Assembly: GCA_016840035.1 (NCBI GenBank)
Contig: JAEOTC010000148.1
Span: 1 to 42,650 of the forward strand
Length of the DNA stretch: 42,650 nucleotides
Direction of reading: 5' to 3'
DNA from: Candidatus Hodarchaeota archaeon
GTDB taxonomy: Archaea > Asgardarchaeota > Heimdallarchaeia > Hodarchaeales > Hodarchaeaceae
In this document: positions 16,623-25,690 of the stretch, piece after piece
Numbering within the stretch: position 1 is the first letter of the stretch
Layout: each line of letters starts with the position of its first letter
Made by a program: the position numbers and the translations under genes
Notes under the pieces: model-generated
What the model saw: only the letters and a program-made list of their open reading frames with translations
What the model was told of the DNA's origin: nothing
Database searches by the model: none

Positions 16623-17480
16623 ATGAAGAAATACTCACTTATTGACTTATGGCTTCGCGTAATTCTTTTCTTTACAATATGTGTTATTTTAATATTTAGC
16701 TTTCAGAGTTTCGTGCTTCCACTAGTAACTACAGTTTTTAACAATGGAGAGGATTATCCTCTAATTATTACAATAAATATTCAACGAGCTATGAACGGAA
16801 TCGTAGGTATTGGACTTGTATATGTGTTCTTACGCTTTGACCGGTTAAAAATGGCAGTTACAGGATTTGAATGGGATAAATCTAGAGGGTATGAATGGAT
16901 TCTTTGGAGTATTCCCATCACTCTAGCAGGTTTAGTACCTACCGTTTTTATAGAAGCTATTTTCGATATTGTTGAGCCTATTGACATCAACAACCTTCTT
17001 GATATACCTGGGATACTTCTAACATTGATAGTGACGATTTTTTTTATTGGAATTGGCGAAGAAATACTCTTTCGCGGGTATCTACAAAGGATTTTGGAAT
17101 CACGGTACTCTTTTGAGACTTCAGCTCTAGTGTCAGCTTTTCTTTTCGGAATGTTGCATTTCTGGTTAGTAGCAGCGAGTAGGGGGGGCATTTTATACAT
17201 GACCGCGATTCTCTTTAGTGCTACAGTGATTGGATTAACTTTCTCCTATACATTTAAGATTACTGGCTACAATTTGATCTTTCCTGTTGCAATACATGGA
17301 TTCTGGGACTTTTTTCTATTTATTTTTCAAGTTGTTTTCAAATATGATACATGGTTAAAGGTTATATTGGAAATTTCCGCTTCTACAGTCGGAGCAGTAG
17401 TGATCTTCCTCTTAGTACGTTACTATGCTGAAAATTATCAAAAACTACCTAATCAAAACACAGAAGAATTACCCGCATGA
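16623..17480 (+). CDS. CPBP-family intramembrane metalloprotease
   Basis: This polytopic protein has about eight membrane helices and the three CPBP (CAAX-protease/Abi) motifs: EEILFRGYLQ, FGMLHFW and IHGFWDFFLF, the Glu-Glu and His residues of the intramembrane metal site. Family members include the prenyl-protein processing enzyme Rce1 and bacterial immunity proteins; the substrate here is unknown. I chose the ATG at 16623 (285 residues) because AGAGGT lies just upstream and the membrane domain starts at once. An in-frame ATG at 16560 would add 21 charged residues. It ends in an ATGA overlap with the next gene. Confidence 0.88.
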   Translation: MKKYSLIDLWLRVILFFTICVILIFSFQSFVLPLVTTVFNNGEDYPLIITINIQRAMNGIVGIGLVYVFLRFDRLKMAVTGFEWDKSRGYEWILWSIPITLAGLVPTVFIEAIFDIVEPIDINNLLDIPGILLTLIVTIFFIGIGEEILFRGYLQRILESRYSFETSALVSAFLFGMLHFWLVAASRGGILYMTAILFSATVIGLTFSYTFKITGYNLIFPVAIHGFWDFFLFIFQVVFKYDTWLKVILEISASTVGAVVIFLLVRYYAENYQKLPNQNTEELPA

Positions 17481-18301
17481 GTAAAAAACTCAATATCTCC
17501 TTACTTCAGATGAATATCGAGGTTGGCAATGTAACTTCAAACCTCGCTAAAATAAAATCTCTCGTTTCCAGAAGTGTCACACCAGAATCTAAGAAATTTC
17601 CTCACATCATATGTCTTCCAGAATTAAGCACCACCGGTTTTGATTTACACAATTACAAAAAACTCGCAGAGAAAATACCAGGAGGAGACACTACTCGTTT
17701 TTTTCAAAAATTAGCCAAAGAACACTCTGTTCACTTGATTACAAGTGTTATTGAACAATTTAATGAATCCTACTTCAACTGTGCGTTAATTATTAATTCA
17801 TCGGGGGAGATAATGACAAAATATCGGAAAGTACATCTATTTCCTCTGAAACCAATGGAAGAAGCCGATTTTTTTGACAGTGGTGATCATTTAGGTGTTT
17901 CAAATAGACAAACATTTGTTGAGATCGGTGGAATGAATGTTGGAGTTTTGATATGCTTCGACATTCGTTACCCAGAGCTTAGTCGACGTTTAACCTTAGA
18001 AGGCGTAAATCTCTTGATCTATATCGCTGAATTTCCACGTCCTCGAGATGATGTGTGGAGTGTTTTACTCCAGGCAAGGGCAATGGAAAATCAAATTTTT
18101 ATTGCAGGAGTTAATCGTGTTGGTGGTAATAATGAGGCATCATTCTTTGGTAAATCAATGGTTATTGATCCATTTGGAAACCTAATTTTAGAAGGAAACG
18201 ATCAAGAACAAATATTATTTACCTCGCTTGATCCTGATCGTCTTTCTGAAGCTAAATCCTTTATCCCCACATTGGATTTACGACGACCAAGCCAATATTG
18301 A
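17477..18301 (+). CDS. Carbon-nitrogen hydrolase, omega-amidase-like
   Basis: This 274-residue nitrilase-superfamily enzyme has the triad Glu49 (LPELSTTGF), Lys118 (KYRKVHLFP) and Cys160 (LICFDIRYPE). The FDIRYPELSR context and length fit the omega-amidase/YafV-Nit2 group, which clears alpha-ketoglutaramate or related amides. Other amidases of the superfamily remain possible. The start overlaps the protease stop by 4 bp (ATGA), so the two are translationally coupled although their functions have no obvious connection. The gene converges on the beta-CASP gene with 10 bp between stops. Confidence 0.88.
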   Translation: MSKKLNISLLQMNIEVGNVTSNLAKIKSLVSRSVTPESKKFPHIICLPELSTTGFDLHNYKKLAEKIPGGDTTRFFQKLAKEHSVHLITSVIEQFNESYFNCALIINSSGEIMTKYRKVHLFPLKPMEEADFFDSGDHLGVSNRQTFVEIGGMNVGVLICFDIRYPELSRRLTLEGVNLLIYIAEFPRPRDDVWSVLLQARAMENQIFIAGVNRVGGNNEASFFGKSMVIDPFGNLILEGNDQEQILFTSLDPDRLSEAKSFIPTLDLRRPSQY

Positions 18302-18311
18302 AATATAAATG

Positions 18312-20498
18312 TTAGATTATTATTTTTGATCCAAGATGGGGAATTTTCATTGAACCTAGATCAAATTCTTCAATTTTTTTCTCGCGAGATCTTGTAAATG
18401 GGTCTTTGGTAAGCTCACCAAGATGCACTAATGCTTTCTTACCTTTTAGCGAAGAATAAAACTTGTCTAATGTAGCACTACTTGAATGGGCACTAAACCT
18501 TGCATATACGACTTTTTGTTTATAGGAGGGCTCCATTTTATGCAATAATCGATAGGCTAGCGTGTTTTTCGCAAGATATCCGCAAAGAATGACGGCTGTT
18601 TCTGGATCAGTTTTTGTTTCCTCGACTAGCTTACGGGCAAACCCACCATTTAACATTCCTCCTCCGGCAATTACTACTTCATTATCAAATGGTTGGTTAA
18701 ATCGATCACTTAAATGTGCTTTTGTTTTGATTCCTGAAATCCGTGCTACCTTAGAAGCCATACCTAATAAACTTACTTTATGATTTTTAGTAATTCCTTC
18801 ATTTTCGAGTTTCAACAAAATTTCTTGTGCTCTTCCCACGCTAAAAGCAGGAATTACTACTCTATTAGATTCATTTATTGTTTGAAATAATAATTTGTCT
18901 CGTGCAGTGGAGTCAACCTCTGGTTGATTAAAATACGTACTATCAACTATTGTCAAATCAGAATTCATGGGAATATCAGGAATTTTCTCTCGAAATAACG
19001 CACATGGATCAAAATTGATATCACCAGTAAATAATACCTTTTTCCCATTACTTTCAAGTTGATAAGCAAGTGATCCTTGGATATGGTGGGCATTGAATGG
19101 TTTAATTAGAATATCGGGTGTAATTTGGTATTCCTTACCTGATTTAATTGGAATAAACCGTTCCATCATCTGATAAACATATGATTCCTGGGAAAGAGCT
19201 TTAAACCGAAAATCGCTGTTTTGAACTGACTGTGAGAAATTTTGATGCATTAACTTCTGACTATCTAACAAGAGGAAGCTTGTCAATTCTTTTGTCATTG
19301 CACTCCCAAAGACGTATCCTGAATAACCTTGACTGAACAGGTATGGTATAGCTCCTGAGTGATCTAAATGGGCATGAGTGAGGAATATTGCATCAAGATT
19401 AGGTAATGCTTCGTCCCAATACGGTATTTGATAATTTGCTACCGATAATCCAAAATCTAAAAGAATATTAGACTTAGATGTTGATATCAAAATTCCCATT
19501 GTACCAATTTGGCTCCCCCCTAAGAATTTTACTTCTAAATCATCTTCCTTACTTAATACTGGATAAGCTAACCTTTCAAGATATCCAGGAAGAAGTTCTG
19601 TGGGAATGTTACCTGGTAATCCTGACGCGTGAACTGTACACGCTTTTAACTGTGTTATATATGGTTTTACAAATGGTTCGTGGCTTATGGGAATTGTATT
19701 TATTCGGTATCTTTTCCGTTTGGTTCGTTGAGCTTGAAAAAACTCCTCATTGGAATTATATTTTGTTGACTCCCATTCATGTACGAACTTCTTGATGACA
19801 TGTTTAGTTACCATATTTAATGTCGAATGATCAATCCAATTCTTCAAAATAGGGATAATTTGGTCATAGTCTAGCTTTTCAACCATTTCAGGTATATAAT
19901 CGGGGTAGTTTTGACATGTACTTATTGGTAATTCCGATATTTTCGTTATTGCTCCCTTTTGATTTGGAAATTTGTTTATAAAGTATTTAGCGAGCTCCTC
20001 AAATCCTTCTGGAGGAATTCCTATGAATCGAATCATTGAGATCAATTTTTCGATAGGTTCTTCTTTACTGGAGATAAAGAATTTGACAATATCAACAACC
20101 GATTTATTGATTTCTCTTATTGTCACATCTGGTTCAGTACTATGCGTGTAAAGGAATTTAACAACACTTCTAAAATCCTCTAAGTCTAAATAGGCAAGAA
20201 AAACTCCACTGAGTGTAAACGTCAACACTTGTTTCTGTTGCTCAAGTATATGATCTGTTTTTTCATACTCACTTTTGAAAATACTTCTAATAGAGTTATA
20301 ATAGATTTTCTCATTCTTAAAGCACTCCAGATCACTAATTTGTGTTTGAGATCCTAACCAGAATAACTGATACTTTTCGGTTCGAGGTAGGTCGAAAATG
20401 ACAGTTTCTAGCTTTGGTTCAGTAGGTTGTCCTAGATTTTCGTGCAATGTTTCGCTCAGTTTCTTAACTCTAGCAGATGGTATATCCAGAATCCTCAC
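18312..20498 (-). CDS. Beta-CASP metallo-beta-lactamase nuclease with unusual N-terminal extension
   Basis: This 728-residue protein carries a metallo-beta-lactamase core in its second half. Motif II is HAHLDH (residues 375-380); a later His lies in NAHHIQGS, the metal Asp in FTGDINFDP, and beta-CASP elements include IVDSTY, PAFSVGRAQE and FSAHSS. Such proteins are RNA endo- or exonucleases (CPSF73/RNase J type). Archaeal aCPSF proteins carry KH domains in front; here the first 320 residues are instead helical, with no KH GxxG motif seen and no recognised fold. It is followed in the operon sense by nothing and preceded by the KaiC-like gene (24 bp). Start is GTG. Confidence 0.9.
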   Translation of the reverse strand: MRILDIPSARVKKLSETLHENLGQPTEPKLETVIFDLPRTEKYQLFWLGSQTQISDLECFKNEKIYYNSIRSIFKSEYEKTDHILEQQKQVLTFTLSGVFLAYLDLEDFRSVVKFLYTHSTEPDVTIREINKSVVDIVKFFISSKEEPIEKLISMIRFIGIPPEGFEELAKYFINKFPNQKGAITKISELPISTCQNYPDYIPEMVEKLDYDQIIPILKNWIDHSTLNMVTKHVIKKFVHEWESTKYNSNEEFFQAQRTKRKRYRINTIPISHEPFVKPYITQLKACTVHASGLPGNIPTELLPGYLERLAYPVLSKEDDLEVKFLGGSQIGTMGILISTSKSNILLDFGLSVANYQIPYWDEALPNLDAIFLTHAHLDHSGAIPYLFSQGYSGYVFGSAMTKELTSFLLLDSQKLMHQNFSQSVQNSDFRFKALSQESYVYQMMERFIPIKSGKEYQITPDILIKPFNAHHIQGSLAYQLESNGKKVLFTGDINFDPCALFREKIPDIPMNSDLTIVDSTYFNQPEVDSTARDKLLFQTINESNRVVIPAFSVGRAQEILLKLENEGITKNHKVSLLGMASKVARISGIKTKAHLSDRFNQPFDNEVVIAGGGMLNGGFARKLVEETKTDPETAVILCGYLAKNTLAYRLLHKMEPSYKQKVVYARFSAHSSSATLDKFYSSLKGKKALVHLGELTKDPFTRSREKKIEEFDLGSMKIPHLGSKIII

Positions 20499-20522
20499 CT
20501 GTGAATTGTCTAATAAATAAAG

Positions 20523-21935
20523 TTATAATACTGGAGTAATTGTATAATCGATATAGCCTTTTACAAGTACTGATTCAACAGCAAAAAATTCCGTAGCTGG
20601 AATTAATCCTTCAAGAACAAGAGCTCGATTAATTAAATCGATTTTCCAATGTGATGTAGCTGCTGTTGTTCCACCACGATATTCTTGGTTTTCTTTTAAC
20701 CAGCTGACAACAACATCGCCCTCTAATCTTGCTTTAGAAACAAGAATCGCAATGAATTCATTTAGCGCTGGTATTCCATACATATTTTCGAGTACATCAA
20801 GTCCTATATTGATCAGAATTGTCTCTCCATTTTCTTCTCGAAACTTCTGTTTAATCTGTTCAATTTTGGAGAGTAATTCTTCGATTGTTTTTGGTAGTGT
20901 AATTCTATGTTTTTCTTCACCAGGCACAAATCTCTCGAAATTTACCGTTTGGTTTACCCAATTTTTATTTCCTGTGAAAACATCAAAATAGGGCTTTTTA
21001 GTATCGAATGTAATTCCCTCACGCAATATACTAATAACCGCACGTTTATTATTCAAATGATTAGTTATGAGAGGAAAAAGAATTATATCTAATCCATCGC
21101 CTACAATGGTAGAAACCTCAAATAAATTGTAAGATCCTTTTCGAAATCCACCACCTAAGAGAGTGTCAAAATCAGCGGAACCTGAAGAGATATGATGTTC
21201 ATCTGAGTCAGGAGTTGTTTTTGACTTTAGTAAAATCGCTGGAAACCGATATTTGAATGGAGGAAAAGTTTTCATCCTTCCTTTTGATAATGTAGTTAGA
21301 TAGGTCTCGTTAGTAATTTCAATGCCTCTCATCTTGGGAAAAGTAAGCTCTCGAATACGTCTTGAAATTCCATGTGGAGATACGATCTTTCTTTTACTCA
21401 ATATTGCATGGCCATCAACCATCCAATCTAGCGTAGAGTCTTTAATGCCCTCTTCAACAAAAATTATTTTGTCATTTTTTCCTTGAACTCTTTGAACTAT
21501 TGCTGATTCCCAATGGTGAATTTGTGTTTCTGATAAATTTCCAATAACCGCATTCCAACTATCTATAACAAATATTCGATTCGTTAGATCAGAACCTAAA
21601 GTAAATAGGTGTTGCACAAATTCAGGAATTGTCTCAAAATCCAATCTTTGGATGGATTTATTCTTTGTTGCCTTCCCAGAACGCGTCGCATCAATGAAAA
21701 ACGGATATTTTCGATTTTTCGGGATAATATCTTCCAACCATAAAGAATCTTCCACAATCGCCTCAGGATCAATACGTGTGCTTATGTAAAAAGAGTTAGG
21801 GGATCTAGCTACTAGTTCGAGAGCTAAACTTGACTTACCAGTCCCAGGGAGTCCTTTAATTAGTAAAGAATAGCTTTTATCTGTAATAGTAAAATTAGAA
21901 AACTCATCTGGTAAAATATTTTTGAATGTAGCCAT
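20523..21935 (-). CDS. Tandem KaiC/RecA-like ATPase with inactive second domain
   Basis: This 470-residue protein has two RecA/KaiC-like halves. The first has an intact Walker A (GLPGTGKSS, residues 28-36) and a Walker B-like IFVIDSW (121-127). The second begins at about residue 250 with the KaiC-type GSADFDTLLGGG and GSYNLFEV, but where GxPGxGKT is expected it reads STIVGDGLD, with no Lys or Thr, so it should not hydrolyse ATP by the usual route. It is likely soluble and oligomeric. It lies 24 bp upstream of the beta-CASP nuclease, which suggests a shared RNA-related job (inference). No GvpD- or RadA-specific motif was found. Confidence 0.82.
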   Translation of the reverse strand: MATFKNILPDEFSNFTITDKSYSLLIKGLPGTGKSSLALELVARSPNSFYISTRIDPEAIVEDSLWLEDIIPKNRKYPFFIDATRSGKATKNKSIQRLDFETIPEFVQHLFTLGSDLTNRIFVIDSWNAVIGNLSETQIHHWESAIVQRVQGKNDKIIFVEEGIKDSTLDWMVDGHAILSKRKIVSPHGISRRIRELTFPKMRGIEITNETYLTTLSKGRMKTFPPFKYRFPAILLKSKTTPDSDEHHISSGSADFDTLLGGGFRKGSYNLFEVSTIVGDGLDIILFPLITNHLNNKRAVISILREGITFDTKKPYFDVFTGNKNWVNQTVNFERFVPGEEKHRITLPKTIEELLSKIEQIKQKFREENGETILINIGLDVLENMYGIPALNEFIAILVSKARLEGDVVVSWLKENQEYRGGTTAATSHWKIDLINRALVLEGLIPATEFFAVESVLVKGYIDYTITPVL

Positions 21936-21994
21936 CTTTTTACTCTCAAATTTTCCTAAAATTCACTGAATGGTTTCCTTCATCTGTCATTAGG

Positions 21995-22306
21995 CTACTG
22001 GTTCAAAAATTCTTGAAGTTGATCGAAATCATGGAATAGTTTGATTCTATCTGACAACGTAGGTTCCAATAAGTTGTTAATTGGGTCTAGTAATAATATT
22101 TGATTTTTAGTAATACGAGATAACTCTCTTTCCGCGGCTAATAGTCCTGTGAGGGTTTTACTGACACCTAGAGTATAATTCTTCTTACGAAATCTCTTTT
22201 TTGAGCGTAATTCTATTGATACGTATTTCTGATGTGAAGAAATTGCCTCGAGTTCAAAACCACAGAAAGAAACAGTTGATCGAATTTGATTGATAATTTG
22301 CTTCAT
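21995..22306 (-). CDS. Small unknown protein upstream of the KaiC-like gene
   Basis: This 103-residue protein is not recognised. It is basic in the middle (RSKKRFRKKNYTLG) and has a mixed alpha/beta look with no cysteines beyond one and no membrane helix. It starts at an ATG and lies 59 bp before the KaiC-like gene on the same strand, so it is probably the first gene of the three-gene unit ending in the beta-CASP nuclease. The basic patch could bind nucleic acid. Conserved neighbourhood elsewhere would decide whether it belongs to the unit. Confidence 0.65.
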   Translation of the reverse strand: MKQIINQIRSTVSFCGFELEAISSHQKYVSIELRSKKRFRKKNYTLGVSKTLTGLLAAERELSRITKNQILLLDPINNLLEPTLSDRIKLFHDFDQLQEFLNQ

Positions 22307-22409
22307 ATTTACGCTACCTCACTGTGTTGAATGCTGGAGTTCAATGCAATTATGTTGAATTAGAAAATCATCTTTTAAAAAGGTTCTATATAGAGGATAC
22401 TGGAATCTT

Positions 22410-23471
22410 CTAATTTGAGTAAATCCGAACAAGATCTTCCTTGGATAATATCCCATGGGGAGTAATATAACCACTTAACAATTCTGCGGGTGTAACATCA
22501 AACGCAGGATTGAAACAATGAGTATTTCTTTGATAAACCGAAATTGAAGTCTGTTCTCCCAATGTTTTAGAGTATCCTCTGACTTCAAAAATTTCCTGTT
22601 GACTTCTCTCCTCAATTTCAATTTCTGCTCCAGTGGGAGTATCGTTATCAAATGTGGTATCTGGAAAGGCCGAATAAAATGGAATAGAGTAATGATTAGC
22701 AATCACTGCAAGATTATGTGTTCCTATTTTATTTGCTACGTCCCCATTCCGAGTTACACGATCTGCGCCTAATATAATTAGATCTACTTTACCTGTAGCC
22801 ATTAAATACCCACTTGCTGAATCACAAATAACCGTATGGTCAACTCCATACTGGCTTAACTCCCACGAAGTAAGCCTTCCCTGCATTCGTGGACGAGTTT
22901 CATCGACATAAACATGAAACCGGACGCCATCCTTCCAAGAAGCGATTAGTGGTGCAATTGCAGATCCATGATCGACTAAGGCTAATGCTCCTGTATGACA
23001 ATGAGTAAGTACATTCATGTTTTCTCTGACAAGACTTTTTCCTACTTCTCCAATCTTTTTTCCTTGCATTGATATGTTCTCAGCAAACTTTTCAGCATAT
23101 ACAATTGCTTCCTCTTTTGAAACTGACCAAATTTCCTTTACATAATCAAGACCAGTTTTTAAATCAACAGCTGTGGGTCGTGATGCCAATAATCGTTCAT
23201 ACGCACCTTGGATTTTCTTTGAGTAATCAGATTCACCCCAAAATTCATTAATTGCTAGTGCTAACCCGTATGCCGCAGCAGCCCCAATAGAGGGAGCTCC
23301 ACGAATTTTCATGGTTTTGATGGCTTTTACAACATCGAGATAAGAAAAGCAAGAATGAACTGAAGTGAGAAATGGTAATTTCGTTTGATCAATGAGTTGA
23401 ACTATTTTCTGCTCAGAATTCCACCAGACTGCTGGTAAATCAGCTTCTTCTCCGTTAACGATTAATTTCAT
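22410..23471 (-). CDS. mtnA: Methylthioribose-1-phosphate isomerase (aIF2B-like family)
   Basis: At 353 residues this matches MtnA in length and motifs: KIRGAPSIG (residues 55-63), the catalytic Cys158 in LTHCHTGAL, ETRPRMQGRLT, the catalytic Asp237 in LGADRVTRNGD, NKIGTHNLA, IEIEERS and the closing NPAFDVTPAELL. It isomerises 5-methylthioribose-1-phosphate to the ribulose form in methionine salvage. Some archaea use the same family for 5'-deoxynucleoside recycling or ribose-1,5-bisphosphate, but the motifs favour MtnA over the latter. No other salvage gene is next to it. It is divergent from the RNA methyltransferase. Confidence 0.94.
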   Translation of the reverse strand: MKLIVNGEEADLPAVWWNSEQKIVQLIDQTKLPFLTSVHSCFSYLDVVKAIKTMKIRGAPSIGAAAAYGLALAINEFWGESDYSKKIQGAYERLLASRPTAVDLKTGLDYVKEIWSVSKEEAIVYAEKFAENISMQGKKIGEVGKSLVRENMNVLTHCHTGALALVDHGSAIAPLIASWKDGVRFHVYVDETRPRMQGRLTSWELSQYGVDHTVICDSASGYLMATGKVDLIILGADRVTRNGDVANKIGTHNLAVIANHYSIPFYSAFPDTTFDNDTPTGAEIEIEERSQQEIFEVRGYSKTLGEQTSISVYQRNTHCFNPAFDVTPAELLSGYITPHGILSKEDLVRIYSN

Positions 23472-23595
23472 GTTAAATTGAACTCCGTAGTAACATTTAT
23501 AGAGAGGAGGATTGGTAACGAAGATTTATTTCATAAAACCATAAATCCACCTGCATAAAGGTAATTTGACTAGAAATATTTTGGATGATTCTTTA

Positions 23596-24597
23596 ATGAT
23601 TTTTATTCTTGTAAAACTTGCACGATTTGTTACCCCTAAAGAACAGGAGCTTATTGCCAACGATTTATTGAAAACTCTTCGTGGACATTCTATACCAGTT
23701 ACTATTATCAATGATTCATGGGGTAGTCGCCGTCGATTACTTATTCAACTAAAGGATAAATCTCGCTATTCTCCGAACATACAAAAGCTCATCCTGCAAA
23801 CCCCTGGAGTGAATAGTTTGATTTTGTTTTCACAAAGCGACTTTGAATTTGAAACCACCTCATTAACTGATCTGTTAGCACATTTAGAAGATTATATTGT
23901 TAACAAAATTAGAAGTAACACTGTTTTCATTACTTACCAAGCTTTTGGCCGTATTCCTTTCCATAAAAAGGCTATTCTAGATAGGTTAAAACGAAAACAC
24001 ATTTTCCACACAGGTGACGCGAAACATAACCTATATATTGAAGTAAAACGAGATAAACAGACCAAAGAAAAACAACCCGTCATTAAAGTACGTTTAGGGG
24101 AAAAAATCGGATCGACTCCTATTCGTAATAAGAAAATAACTTCTCCCACGTTGATTTTATATTCTCCATTTACTATTCAAGAAGTTGCAGATTTTTTCCG
24201 ATTGGCGTTGACATTTAAAGCACGAGTAATTTTTACTAATGAAAATAAGATGGTTGAAAAGATCATTGAACAGGTAGAAGAGACTTACTTCAAAGGCCTC
24301 TCTAAAGTCGAGCATCAAATTATTCCCAATCTCGATTCTATTATGGAAAATAAGGAAAGATCTCTCTTCTATGGGTTTTCTTTATGGGGATCCGATCCAA
24401 TTACTAGCTTACGAGAAAAAATCGAATCCTCTGGGAAAAAAAGGGAGGAAATTTTCTTTATATTTGGTAACGAAGAGAAAGGGATTCCTTTAAACGTGAG
24501 AAAGATGATTCTCACATTTTATATTGGAGTTAAGGCTTCAGAACCCCTTCGTGCTTCTCAAGCTGCAGCCTATGCACTTGGAATTCTCAATATTTAA
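23596..24597 (+). CDS. NFLD/THUMP-SPOUT fusion, probable RNA methyltransferase
   Basis: This 333-residue protein joins two RNA-modification parts. Residues about 1-165 follow the ferredoxin-like plus THUMP layout of ThiI: an initial strand, then PGVNSLILFS, a helix, and ITYQAFGRIPFHKKAI. The C-terminal 150 residues are a SPOUT (TrmH/SpoU-like) fold, with motif 2 FIFGNEEKGIP and motif 3 SEPLRASQAAAYALGIL forming the knotted SAM site. It should methylate a tRNA or rRNA ribose; the target is unknown. I prefer the ATG at 23596 with GGATG 8 nt before it. A TTG at 23566 would add 10 residues. It is divergent from mtnA. Confidence 0.8.
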   Translation: MIFILVKLARFVTPKEQELIANDLLKTLRGHSIPVTIINDSWGSRRRLLIQLKDKSRYSPNIQKLILQTPGVNSLILFSQSDFEFETTSLTDLLAHLEDYIVNKIRSNTVFITYQAFGRIPFHKKAILDRLKRKHIFHTGDAKHNLYIEVKRDKQTKEKQPVIKVRLGEKIGSTPIRNKKITSPTLILYSPFTIQEVADFFRLALTFKARVIFTNENKMVEKIIEQVEETYFKGLSKVEHQIIPNLDSIMENKERSLFYGFSLWGSDPITSLREKIESSGKKREEIFFIFGNEEKGIPLNVRKMILTFYIGVKASEPLRASQAAAYALGILNI

Positions 24598-24621
24598 TAT
24601 AGGATCCATTGAAACGAGCTT

Positions 24622-25674
24622 TCACTCTTCTAAGAGTTTAGAAACAGGCATTTCGTGAATGAAAAGTTGTCCTAATTTAATTAAAACTTCCGCGATATGT
24701 TTTTCCCAGAGTCCTGCTCGAATAATTAAATGACTCCCGAGGAAAAAATCAATCGGTAACCGAGAATAAATTTGAGAAATATCATAAGTCTGTTTGTAGG
24801 CAGTTAGGATTAATGGAACCCAAGAACGAGTGATGGAAGAGCTTAATGTCTTAATATCAATTCCAATTGAAATATTTTTGGCCACTTCCTCTTGGACTAC
24901 ATGACTAAGTATATACCCGATATCATCCATTCTATCAAGTTTGGGAAGCATAATTGAGTCTATCCAAGCAATACTTGAAGGCGAAACCAGAATATTACTC
25001 ATGTGACTATCCCCGTGGATGAATTCAACTCCTCCCTTTGATTGTTCTAATACAGCAATCCAGTAGTCAATATAACGTTCATCTATATATTGTCTTAATA
25101 ATTTAAACAAGGGGCTATATAATTGAACACTGGTTTGACTCTGTTCTGATCCATGTAATCTAGCCAGGGCATATCCTGCATATCCCCATCGATCATTTGG
25201 TTCCAATGTATGCTGGAGCAGTGGATTAAAGCCACTTAAAAATTCCAGAATCAATGCTTTTACCTCTGGAATTACCTGTATTACTTGGGGAGAAAAAACA
25301 TGATCAGGATATCGACGAATCCGTATTGGAAGGTCATGATTCTCTTTCCATTGTTCCCAATCTCTTTGACGGATTGCTAAATGACGGGCTAACCTTTCCG
25401 CGTTATCTACTTCAGCATCTAAATCGTTGGCAAACTTTAATACGATCCCTCCATCTATTTCTCCAGCCAGTGAAGTTGATAAGGCAGCTTCGATAACATA
25501 AGTTCTGCCACCAGCTCCAGTGAAGCAGCGAATTTGTTTGAGTCTAGTATCTGATATTAATCCTGTGACTACTCTGACATTTGCGGTAATTTTTTCACTA
25601 GATTGTAAAATGATTGTTCGAACGCGATCGTGAATTTTTTGTTGTTTCTCCGTTGATTCCTCAAAGTTACTCAT
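24622..25674 (-). CDS. APH/choline-kinase-family phosphotransferase
   Basis: This 350-residue protein has the kinase-like aminoglycoside-phosphotransferase fold signature FIHGDSHMSNIL (Brenner motif, catalytic Asp) followed by IAWIDSIML, in which the expected D of the metal-binding DxD-like segment is present. A Gly-poor N-lobe with GRTYVIEAAL and IVLKFAN provides the probable ATP lysine. Such kinases phosphorylate small alcohols (choline, homoserine, methylthioribose, aminoglycosides); the substrate is not readable here. Proximity to mtnA (1.1 kb away) makes methylthioribose kinase a thought, but no specific motif supports it. It lies 16 bp downstream of the CoA-ligase gene, so they are probably co-transcribed. 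Confidence 0.8.
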   Translation of the reverse strand: MSNFEESTEKQQKIHDRVRTIILQSSEKITANVRVVTGLISDTRLKQIRCFTGAGGRTYVIEAALSTSLAGEIDGGIVLKFANDLDAEVDNAERLARHLAIRQRDWEQWKENHDLPIRIRRYPDHVFSPQVIQVIPEVKALILEFLSGFNPLLQHTLEPNDRWGYAGYALARLHGSEQSQTSVQLYSPLFKLLRQYIDERYIDYWIAVLEQSKGGVEFIHGDSHMSNILVSPSSIAWIDSIMLPKLDRMDDIGYILSHVVQEEVAKNISIGIDIKTLSSSITRSWVPLILTAYKQTYDISQIYSRLPIDFFLGSHLIIRAGLWEKHIAEVLIKLGQLFIHEMPVSKLLEE

Positions 25675-25690
25675 TATACATTTACCCCTC

